Positions 1-5,585 of a DNA stretch of 7,193 nt are shown in pieces. The notes beneath the pieces are model-generated. The model was given only the letters and a program-made list of their open reading frames with translations, was not told the DNA's origin and did not search any database. A program made the translations under genes and the position numbers. The number at the start of each line of letters is the position of its first letter. Within the stretch, counting starts at the first letter, position 1. This DNA is from JBDKUD01 sp050943315 (GTDB lineage Bacteria; Bacillota; Syntrophomonadia; Syntrophomonadales; Syntrophomonadaceae): positions 1 to 7,193 of the forward strand of contig JBMNOY010000075.1 in the NCBI GenBank assembly GCA_050943315.1, in the 5' to 3' direction.

Positions 1-471
1 AAAGCGTTTGGTTTCACCCTTGGCCAGCAGGCGAACTTTAAGTTTTGCAAAGCCTGGGGGCAAGGAAGCTTGGCATAATAGCGCAGCGTTTTGCAGCGAC
101 CGCGGTCTTTGCACTAGTATTGGCAAGTAGTGTTCTAAAACCAGGCTGGTCTCACCTTGTCGATAGATCCGATGGTGGACGGCTGCCTCTCGGGCTCGGT
201 AATAGATCTTAACTTCATAGGGGTAACCCTTTACCGTTACTGGCTTACCTACCAGGTCCACCGGCACAGAGTAACGGTTACGGTCAGATTTAACCAGGCT
301 CATATTGTCTACGTCTGCCATGGAGGTAAGAGCGTAATCAAACTGTCTGGCTGGTAAGGGTGTCAGATATTTTTGTTCTATGGCCAGAGCATCTTTTATC
401 TTGGCTTGGTGATAGCGCAGTGGTTTTTCCTGGTAGCGCTGACACCTATATTGCAGCACGGTTGCAACAAT
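1..471 (-). pseudogene. IS21-family transposase (IstA-like), C-terminal remnant
   Basis: The minus strand is open from about 471 to the left edge, giving roughly 157 codons with no start-associated N-terminus. The translation matches the C-terminal part of IstA-type IS21 transposases. It contains CQRYQEKPLRYHQAKIKDAL, then LPARQFDYAL, the hallmark DRNRYSVPVDLVGKPVTVKG (about residues 75-94 of the fragment), then HHRIYRQGE and LEHYLPILVQRPRSLQNA. Full IstA proteins run to roughly 400-500 residues, with an N-terminal HTH and a DDE catalytic core upstream of this region. Both are absent: an in-frame TAG lies at 472-474, and beyond it come a terminator and a tRNA. The fragment therefore cannot catalyse transposition. 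A partner istB (ATPase) would be expected to the left, outside the window. The frame is undamaged in what is visible, which suggests a fairly recent truncation. The exact break point is uncertain within about 455-474. Confidence 0.85.
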
Positions 472-483
472 CTAAAACCTCAG

Positions 484-526
484 AAAAAAATATGGACTCC
501 CTTATTTTAGGAAGTCCTATTTTTTG
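484..526 (-). terminator. Bidirectional intrinsic terminator downstream of tRNA-Pro
   Basis: An 8-bp stem with one internal mismatch (GGACTCCC at 494-501 with GGAAGTCC at 510-517) encloses an AT-rich loop. It is flanked by an A-run at 484-490 and a T-run at 520-525, so U-tracts would follow the hairpin in either direction. It sits just beyond the CCA end of the minus-strand tRNA and would end that transcript. It also separates the tRNA from the transposase remnant. Confidence 0.75.
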
Positions 527-536
527 CCTTATAAAA

Positions 537-614
537 TGGTCGGAGTGACTGGACTTGAACCAGCGGCCTCTACGTCCCCAACGTAGCGCTCATACCAAAC
601 TGAGCTACACCCCG
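537..614 (-). tRNA. tRNA-Pro (anticodon GGG), CCA encoded
   Basis: Read on the minus strand, a complete cloverleaf folds. The acceptor stem CGGGGTG pairs with CACTCCG (one G-U). The D-arm is GCTC/GAGC with a GG-containing loop. The anticodon stem CTACG/CGTAG carries the loop TTGGGGA, so positions 34-36 are GGG, reading proline codons CCC and CCU. The variable loop has five bases. The T-arm GCTGG/CCAGT has loop TTCAAGT. The discriminator is A at 540, and the terminal CCA is encoded (TGG at 537-539 on the plus strand). No armless or mismatched stem suggests a pseudogene. The gene has its own promoter and terminator. Confidence 0.95.
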
Positions 615-625
615 ACGCAAGGAAT

Positions 626-654
626 ATTGTATAACAGAATGGCTGTCTCGTCAA
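626..654 (-). promoter_or_regulatory. Sigma-A-type promoter of tRNA-Pro
   Basis: On the minus strand, TTGACG (649-654) and TACAAT (626-631) are separated by exactly 17 nt. Transcription would start near 618-620, about five bases before the mature tRNA 5' end at 614. That short leader suits a stable-RNA gene. The promoter lies between the lysC terminator and the tRNA, making the tRNA an independent unit. Confidence 0.8.
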
Positions 655-667
655 GGCCATGTAGCAT

Positions 668-712
668 AATAAGTGAACTTTTAGGAACCAGGTTCCTTAA
701 AGTTCACTTATT
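668..712 (-). terminator. Terminator hairpin after lysC
   Basis: A near-perfect palindrome of 22 bp per arm, centred on 690, has one T-T mismatch (682/698). It begins two bases past the lysC TAA at 714-716. In minus-strand RNA the stem is followed only by UAUGCUAC, a poor U-tract. In plus-strand RNA it is followed by UUUUUAUU (from 711). It most likely ends the ACT-hom-lysC transcript, by termination, by 3'-end protection, or both. Confidence 0.7.
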
Positions 713-713
713 T

Positions 714-1199
714 TTATTCTGCCTCGTGAAGATTAAATTTTTTGTGCAGGGCTTTTACAGCGTCTTCTATTCGGTCTTCGTCTATAATACAGGATACTTT
801 TATTTCTGAGGTGGATATCATATGAATGTTGATATCTTCGTCGGCCAGAGCCTCAAACATATCTGCGGCGACACCGGGATTGCTCTGCATGCCTGCGCCC
901 ACGATAGACACTTTAGCAATGTCATCACTATAGAACATATCCGATGCACTTATTTCTTTTACCAGTTCTTCAACTACCGGTACTGCCCTGGCAAGATCAT
1001 TTTTTTCTATGGTAAAAGCTATGTCATTGCGATTGTCGCGCATGGTACTCTGAATAACCATATCCACATTAATTCCATGTTTGGCCAGGGTTTTAAAAAG
1101 GGTTTTGGCTATACCGGGCTGATCCGGTACGTCGAACAGACCAAACCGGGCGCAGTTCAGGTCATGAGCAACTCCGCTAACTATTCTGCTTTTTTCCAT
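714..1199 (-). CDS. Probable aspartokinase beta subunit from internal lysC start
   Basis: Inside lysC an in-frame ATG (1197-1199, codon 246 of the 406-residue alpha form) is preceded by GGAGG (1208-1212) with an 8-nt gap, a better initiation site than the one at the start of lysC. Translation from it gives a 161-residue protein beginning MEKSRIVSGVAHD that consists only of the two ACT domains. In Bacillus aspartokinase II, and in some actinobacterial enzymes, the beta subunit is made in exactly this way from an in-frame internal start and assembles with alpha as an alpha2-beta2 enzyme. Production of beta here is inferred from the start site and this precedent. Confidence 0.6.
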   Translation of the reverse strand: MEKSRIVSGVAHDLNCARFGLFDVPDQPGIAKTLFKTLAKHGINVDMVIQSTMRDNRNDIAFTIEKNDLARAVPVVEELVKEISASDMFYSDDIAKVSIVGAGMQSNPGVAADMFEALADEDINIHMISTSEIKVSCIIDEDRIEDAVKALHKKFNLHEAE

Positions 1200-1934
1200 T
1201 TTAGTAACCTCCGTAATTATGGTTCCAGGATTATTGTTAAAACTGCTTAATACTTCTACATCTACCTTATAAAGCATGGCATATTCACAGGCCCGGGGCT
1301 GCATAACGACAGCTCCCAGACTGGCCATTTCCAGCATTTCTTCGTACGAAATCATAGCTAATTTGCGGGCATCTTTTACCACCCGGGGATCAGCAGTATA
1401 TACCCCGTCAACGTCAGTAAATATTAAGCACCGGTCGGCGTTCAAGCTGGCGGCCAGGGCAACGGCGGTAGTATCAGATCCACCCCGTCCCAGGGTAGTA
1501 ATATCCCCGTCGGGTGATAGTCCCTGAAAGCCTGCGATTACCACCACATTATCTTTATCCAGTTCATTCTGAATACGAGTCGGGTGTATGCCGCTAATTT
1601 TAGCCTTGCTGTAAGCAGCGTCACTTTCAATACCTGCCTGCCATCCAGTCAGGGAAATCGCTTCACATCCCATGCTTTTTAATGTAAGAGCCAGTAAAGC
1701 AGCCGATTGCTGCTCGCCGGTAGCCAGGAGCATATCCATTTCCCGGCAGTAATCACTGCCACCTGTTGCTGCTGCCATTTCAATCAGTTCATCGGTAGTG
1801 TCCCCCATAGCAGATACAACAACTACTATTTTATTACCCTCATCCCGCTTGTTTTTTATTCTGGTAGCAACATTCTTTATTTTATCAATTGATGCGACGG
1901 AACTGCCGCCAAATTTAAGAACCAGTAGTCCCAA
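714..1934 (-). CDS. lysC: Aspartate kinase (aspartokinase), alpha subunit
   Basis: Aspartate kinase phosphorylates aspartate with ATP, the committed step to lysine, threonine and methionine, and in spore formers also to diaminopimelate and dipicolinate. The 406-residue product has the amino-acid kinase fold at about residues 1-240: KFGGSSVA (7-14), LATGEQQSA with Glu74, TTLGRGGSDTTA (146-157) and FTDVDGVYTADPR (172-184). Two ACT domains follow (about 260-330 and 340-400, including FDVPDQPGIAKTLF and HMISTSEIKVS). Length and layout match the Bacillus LysC class of about 400 residues. I chose the TTG at 1932-1934 because it gives MGLLVLKFGG, which I recall as closely matching the N-terminus of the Bacillus enzyme, and because it sits 10 nt from AGGAG (1945-1949). 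The GTG at 1941-1943 is only one base from that AGGAG. It is the last gene of the unit, 45 nt after hom. Effector specificity cannot be read from sequence alone; lysine is the usual effector of this class. Confidence 0.93.
   Translation of the reverse strand: MGLLVLKFGGSSVASIDKIKNVATRIKNKRDEGNKIVVVVSAMGDTTDELIEMAAATGGSDYCREMDMLLATGEQQSAALLALTLKSMGCEAISLTGWQAGIESDAAYSKAKISGIHPTRIQNELDKDNVVVIAGFQGLSPDGDITTLGRGGSDTTAVALAASLNADRCLIFTDVDGVYTADPRVVKDARKLAMISYEEMLEMASLGAVVMQPRACEYAMLYKVDVEVLSSFNNNPGTIITEVTKMEKSRIVSGVAHDLNCARFGLFDVPDQPGIAKTLFKTLAKHGINVDMVIQSTMRDNRNDIAFTIEKNDLARAVPVVEELVKEISASDMFYSDDIAKVSIVGAGMQSNPGVAADMFEALADEDINIHMISTSEIKVSCIIDEDRIEDAVKALHKKFNLHEAE
1208..1212 (-). promoter_or_regulatory. 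Internal ribosome binding site in lysC
   Basis: GGAGG on the minus strand, 8 nt upstream of the in-frame ATG at 1197-1199. It encodes the Glu-Val stretch just after the kinase domain, where such a Shine-Dalgarno is not required by protein sequence. It would drive the separate ACT-only beta subunit. Confidence 0.6.
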
Positions 1935-1979
1935 AACTCTCACTCTCCTGCAATTACGGTATTTTCCTTAAGGTATGAT

Positions 1980-3275
1980 TTATCTAATGCTGTCGTTCCC
2001 TTCCAGCCTTATTACGTTGTTGATTTCTTTTACAATACTCATTCCATCAAGAACGGCCAGGGCATCCCGCAGATGTTTTTCTTTTACACAATGAGTTATC
2101 ATTATTAATTGCGCCATATCTTTTTCACTTGATTTTTGTACCACTGTGGCAATACTCACATCATTATTGCCAAAAACTCCTGATATGCCGGCCAATACCC
2201 CGGGACGGTCGGTCACCGTCATGCGAATATAAAACTTGGCTTCTAATTCACTAATCTTTAATATTGGCTTTTCCCGGTAACAGGTGCAGCCAATACGGGC
2301 ACTAATGTTGTGCATTATATTGCGGCCAATCTCTATTATATCACCAACCACTGCACTGGCTGTAGGCATTTGCCCTGCCCCGCGTCCATAGTGCATTATC
2401 TCCCCGACAGCATCTCCCTTTATAAATACCGCGTTAAAGACATCATTAACTGACGCCAGGGGGTGATTTACGGGAATAAAAGCCGGGTGTACACGAGCCT
2501 GAATCTGTCCCTCCTCATTCTCTTTGCCAACTGCCAGAAGCTTCACCACATAACCTAATTCACCCGCATATTTTATATCCACGGGAGAAATAGCAGTAAT
2601 GCCTTCTACATATACATCATCAAGGGTTACCCGGCTGTTAAAGGCTATGGATGATAGAATAGCAATTTTTCTAGCCGCATCATAACCACCTACATCAGCA
2701 GTAGGGTTTGCCTCCGCATACCCCAGTTTCTGAGCCTCAGCCAGTACTTCAGCAAAATCCCGGCCTTCTCGGGTCATTTTGGTCAATATGTAATTAGTAG
2801 TTCCGTTTAATATGCCAATGACTTCCTCTATGCGATTACCTGCCAATGACTGTTTTAGAGGATAAACAACCGGAATCCCACCGGCTACACTAGCTTCAAA
2901 ATAGAAATCAACATTATTCTCACAAGCTGATTGAAAAAGCTCCTTACCCTTTATGGCTATAAGGTCTTTGTTAGCGGTAACAACGTGTTTGCCTTTTTGC
3001 ATAGCAGCGGTAATAAAACTGAATGCGGGTTCAATTCCCCCTATTAACTCAACCACTATATCTATTTCACTGTCGTTAAGAATATCATCAAAATCCCCGG
3101 TTACCTTATCTGGTTCAATTCCCAGCGCTAAGCATTTTTCCTGGTCCTTATCCAGAACTTTCTTGATGGCAATGCTGGAGCCGGTTCGTTCTCCGATTAT
3201 CTCACTATTAGTATTTATTAATTTGACTACTCCGGACCCTACTGTTCCACATCCGAGTAAGCCAATATTAATCAT
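1980..3275 (-). CDS. hom: Homoserine dehydrogenase
   Basis: This enzyme reduces aspartate semialdehyde to homoserine with NAD(P)H, the branch to threonine and methionine. The 431-residue protein has the usual three parts. An N-terminal Rossmann domain carries GLLGCGTVGSG (Gly8, Gly10, Gly13) and TANKDLIA (100-107). The catalytic domain carries NGTTNY (157-162) and ADVGGYDAARK (193-203), with Asp199 and Lys203 spaced like the catalytic Asp/Lys pair of the family. A C-terminal ACT domain spans about 350-428 (VTDRPGVLAGISGVF), the module linked to threonine feedback in Gram-positive enzymes. The ATG at 3273-3275 has AGGAGG 9 nt upstream. The gene starts 19 nt after the PheB-like gene and ends 45 nt before lysC, so the three are almost certainly cotranscribed. 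thrB and thrC, common neighbours of hom, are not in the window. Confidence 0.96.
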   Translation of the reverse strand: MINIGLLGCGTVGSGVVKLINTNSEIIGERTGSSIAIKKVLDKDQEKCLALGIEPDKVTGDFDDILNDSEIDIVVELIGGIEPAFSFITAAMQKGKHVVTANKDLIAIKGKELFQSACENNVDFYFEASVAGGIPVVYPLKQSLAGNRIEEVIGILNGTTNYILTKMTREGRDFAEVLAEAQKLGYAEANPTADVGGYDAARKIAILSSIAFNSRVTLDDVYVEGITAISPVDIKYAGELGYVVKLLAVGKENEEGQIQARVHPAFIPVNHPLASVNDVFNAVFIKGDAVGEIMHYGRGAGQMPTASAVVGDIIEIGRNIMHNISARIGCTCYREKPILKISELEAKFYIRMTVTDRPGVLAGISGVFGNNDVSIATVVQKSSEKDMAQLIMITHCVKEKHLRDALAVLDGMSIVKEINNVIRLEGNDSIR

Positions 3276-3294
3276 TCTACATTACCTCCTAAAC

Positions 3295-3741
3295 TTAACT
3301 CTTTCCAACAATTTCTACGTTGATAACTCCGTTTAGCCTCTTAAGCGCTTCCAGCAAGTCATCAATCGATACGGTCATATCTTCTACACTGATTGATAAA
3401 GTAACATAGGCTACCCCATGAATAGGCAGGTTCTGATTTATGGTAAGTACATTAGCCTCCAGGGCCGCCACACAGTTTAAAACCCCGGACAGAACCCCGG
3501 ATACATTTTTTAGCATCATGGAGATATTTATAATATTGAGATTTTCAGCGGTAAAAAAGGAGTACACCCCATCCCGGTATTTATAAAAAGTACTTCTAGC
3601 CATACCTATCTTGTCCACAGCATCCAGAATGTTCTCCGCTTCACCTTTGGCTAACATTTCTTTGGCCAGGGCGGTATTTAAAATTGATTCCGGGAGAATA
3701 TCCTCACTAACCATATAAAACTTTTTATCACGTTTGGGCAT
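3295..3741 (-). CDS. ACT domain protein, PheB/UPF0735 family
   Basis: The 148-residue protein resembles Bacillus PheB along its whole length. It opens with FYMVSEDILPESI, followed by an HTH-like helical segment at about 35-60 (ILDAVDKIGMARSTFYKYRDGVYSF). A single ACT domain spans about 70-146 (LKNVSGVLSGVLNCVAALEANVLTINQ, then VAYVTLSISVEDM). The biochemical role of this family is not settled. An old chorismate mutase label is doubtful, because the product has neither a chorismate mutase nor a prephenate dehydratase domain. An N-terminal HTH-like part plus ACT suggests an amino-acid-responsive regulator. Placement as first gene before hom and lysC points to the aspartate family rather than to phenylalanine. 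The ATG has AGAGGTGG ending 7 nt upstream. The name pheB is not applied because function here is unproven. Confidence 0.85.
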   Translation of the reverse strand: MPKRDKKFYMVSEDILPESILNTALAKEMLAKGEAENILDAVDKIGMARSTFYKYRDGVYSFFTAENLNIINISMMLKNVSGVLSGVLNCVAALEANVLTINQNLPIHGVAYVTLSISVEDMTVSIDDLLEALKRLNGVINVEIVGKS

Positions 3742-3790
3742 AAAAAAACCACCTCTATCTACGTAGGGCGGAAATTTATCTTTCCATAAC

Positions 3791-3828
3791 GGACATTATA
3801 GCACGAGTAATCTCATGTGGCAATGTCC
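3791..3828 (-). promoter_or_regulatory. Operator-like inverted repeat over the operon promoter
   Basis: The outer arms GGACATT (3822-3828 on the minus strand) and AATGTCC (3791-3797) are perfect 7-bp complements. Inside them, CAC..GAG and CTC/GTG continue the symmetry with a two-base bulge around a central ATTA. The repeat spans the whole -35 to -10 region, so a dimeric repressor bound here would block RNA polymerase. The binding protein is unknown. Confidence 0.4.
3795..3823 (-). promoter_or_regulatory. Sigma-A-type promoter of the ACT-hom-lysC operon
   Basis: On the minus strand, TTGCCA (3818-3823) and a consensus TATAAT (3795-3800) are 17 nt apart, with a TG one base upstream of the -10 (TGCTATAAT). 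The start would be near 3788, giving a leader of about 47 nt before the ATG at 3741. The leader holds a small GGAAA/TTTCC hairpin and a CTACGTAG palindrome. It is too short for a lysine riboswitch or a T-box. Confidence 0.8.
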
Positions 3829-3893
3829 TTACGAAAAATCATTATGTCATTGTATTCACAAGCCTTGATAATATTACGCTTAGACACAACTTC

Positions 3894-3930
3894 ATAACAG
3901 AAGCCGGCGGTAGGGCCGGCTTTCTGTTAT
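3894..3930 (-). terminator. Hairpin terminator after spoIVA
   Basis: ATAACAGAAGCCGGC (3894-3908) pairs with GCCGGCTTTCTGTTAT (3915-3930) with a single bulged base. The result is a stem of about 15 bp with a GC-rich core (GCCGGC), 18 nt beyond the spoIVA stop. The T-tract is modest in both directions. It separates spoIVA from the operon promoter at 3795-3823. Confidence 0.75.
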
Positions 3931-3948
3931 TTCTATGTCAAATTGACT

Positions 3949-5427
3949 TTATATTATAATACAAATTAGGCCACCGCTGCCTTCGTTAACAATGCGCTGC
4001 AGGGTGTCCTGGAGCTTTATCTGCGCATTTTCGGGCATGCGGTGCAGTTTGTTTTGAATTCCTTCCCGCACCAAATCATGCAGGGATTTGCCAAATATAT
4101 TAGATTGCCAGATCTTAGACGGATCTTCCTCAAATTCCTCTAACATATACCGTACCAGTTCTTCACACTGTTTCTCCGTGCCGATAATAGGAGTAATTTC
4201 TGTGGTAATATCGGCCCGGATTATATGCAGTGATGGAGCTTTGGCTTTTAATTTAACTCCAAAACGGCTTCCCTGTCTGATTAGCTCCGGTTCTTCTAAA
4301 AACATTTCTTCCAGCCGGGGGGTTACCACACCATAACCGGAATCTCTAACTTCTTCAAGAGCGGAAGAGATTTTATCATATTCTCGTTTGGCTACACTGA
4401 AGTCCTTCATCAGCCTCATGATATCCTGATTGCCGGTTACTTCAAAGCCACTGACATCACTCAGGGACTTATAGTAAAGCTCTTCCGGAACAGTAACATC
4501 TATGGCTGCTATTCCCGTACCGAGGTTCATCTCTTCCAGGGTAACATAATTGATTTGCTCTATTTGTGATAGTTCTTCGATAGCCCGGTCAATGTCCCTG
4601 ACCTTCTTTATATCATTAAGTATACTGCGAATAGCTGATTCCAGGGTTTCTCTCAGCCAGTACTCTTCATCCAGCTCATCTACCCAGAGCGGTAATTTTA
4701 TGTTTACTTCCTGTACCGGGAATTCGTAGAGAACTTCTTCCAGAACCCCATATATCTGTTCGGTGCTCATGCGGGCAGTGTCCAAAGGTATTACCGCTAC
4801 CGCATATTTTTCGGACAATTCATCTGCCAGAGCCATGGTCTCTTTACTATAAGGATTAACAGAGTTAAGAACCACAATAAAAGGCTTGTTCAGTTCTTTT
4901 AACTCCTGAATAACCCTTTCTTCAGCCTGGATATAGCTTTCTCGGGGTATATCGCTGATACTGCCATCGGTAGTCATTACTATACCAATGGTCGAATGGT
5001 CGGCAATTACCTTCCTGGTTCCTATTTCGGCCGCTTCCTCGAAGGGAACCTCATAGTCAAACCAGGGAGTTTTTACCATACGAGGCTCGTTGTCCTCTTC
5101 ATAACCCAATGCTCCTTCAACTGCATAGCCTACACAATCCACCAAACGAACTTTCATGGATAGGCCGTTGGTGGTGGTTATCTCTACAGCTTCATTGGGA
5201 ACAAATTTGGGCTCGGTAGTAGTAATGGTTTTGCCGGCTCCACTTTGGGGGAGCTCATCATTTGCGCGCTCCCGGTCATAGATGTCTTTTATATTTGGGA
5301 TAATCATTAGTTCCATGAATCTTTTAATGAAGGTTGATTTTCCTGTTCTTACGGGGCCCACTACTCCCAAATAAATATCGCCCCCCGTTCTTTCGGCGAT
5401 ATTATTTAAAATATTGTTTCCTTCCAC
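3949..5427 (-). CDS. spoIVA: Stage IV sporulation protein A, coat morphogenetic ATPase
   Basis: SpoIVA is made in the mother cell, binds the forespore surface through SpoVM, and polymerises on ATP hydrolysis into the basement layer on which the spore coat assembles. The 492 residues equal the Bacillus length as I recall it, and the protein aligns end to end. Visible parts are GGDIYLGVVGPVRTGKST with the Walker A Lys30, the TITTTEPKF stretch with Thr70/Thr71 at the sensor position, LVDCVGYAVEGA with the Walker B Asp97, and VIADHSTIGIVMTTDGS. A middle domain and the C-terminal polymerisation domain follow (IRQGSRFGVKLKAKAPS, PIIGTEKQCEELVRYML, ending EGSGGLICIII). The start is GTG (5425-5427), about 10 nt after GGGAGGG. 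All catalytic positions are intact. The family is a sporulation marker, so the host is expected to form endospores. In Bacillus the gene is sigma-E controlled; no clear sigma-E promoter is visible here. Confidence 0.98.
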   Translation of the reverse strand: MEGNNILNNIAERTGGDIYLGVVGPVRTGKSTFIKRFMELMIIPNIKDIYDRERANDELPQSGAGKTITTTEPKFVPNEAVEITTTNGLSMKVRLVDCVGYAVEGALGYEEDNEPRMVKTPWFDYEVPFEEAAEIGTRKVIADHSTIGIVMTTDGSISDIPRESYIQAEERVIQELKELNKPFIVVLNSVNPYSKETMALADELSEKYAVAVIPLDTARMSTEQIYGVLEEVLYEFPVQEVNIKLPLWVDELDEEYWLRETLESAIRSILNDIKKVRDIDRAIEELSQIEQINYVTLEEMNLGTGIAAIDVTVPEELYYKSLSDVSGFEVTGNQDIMRLMKDFSVAKREYDKISSALEEVRDSGYGVVTPRLEEMFLEEPELIRQGSRFGVKLKAKAPSLHIIRADITTEITPIIGTEKQCEELVRYMLEEFEEDPSKIWQSNIFGKSLHDLVREGIQNKLHRMPENAQIKLQDTLQRIVNEGSGGLICIII

Positions 5428-5550
5428 TTCTCTTTATCCCTCCCTCGGATTAGACTCTAAAAGGTACCTTCCCTTCGATATTGGCACCCTTAACTCATAA
5501 CTATTTATAACAGTATAAATATATTGAAGATAATTCCGTATTATAACCAG

Positions 5551-5583
5551 AAAAGAAAAAAAGTGTGATTTTGCATCACACCT
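5551..5583 (-). terminator. Intrinsic terminator after gpsA
   Basis: On the minus strand, GTGTGAT (5575-5581) pairs with ATCACAC (5563-5569) around a five-base loop. The stem is followed by a long U-tract (TTTTTTTCTTTT, 5551-5562). The hairpin begins five bases after the gpsA TAA. This is a textbook rho-independent terminator and separates the lipid genes from spoIVA. Confidence 0.9.
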
Positions 5584-5585
5584 TC

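Noticed and set aside
537..560. tRNA 3' end as an integration (att) site for a mobile island
   Set aside because: No second copy of the tRNA 3' segment and no tyrosine integrase occur in the window; the adjacent IS21 remnant does not use tRNA att sites.
157..809. Plus-strand open frames of 62-84 codons across the left region
   Set aside because: They overlap the IstA remnant, the terminator, the tRNA and the end of lysC in the antisense direction, have no convincing ribosome binding sites and encode no recognisable protein.
3276..3290. ATG-TAG start-stop just after the hom Shine-Dalgarno
   Set aside because: The ATG at 3280-3282 is only two bases from AGGAGG, too near for initiation; the hom ATG at 3275 is 9 nt away and fits better.
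3742..3788. Lysine riboswitch or T-box in the operon leader
   Set aside because: The leader from the predicted start is only about 47 nt, and neither a T-box core nor the multi-helix lysine aptamer is present.
5510..5536. Possible sigma-E promoter for spoIVA (GAATTAT and TATACTGT on the minus strand)
   Set aside because: Two mismatches in the -10, a poor -35 and a spacer of about 12 nt make it too weak to list as a feature.
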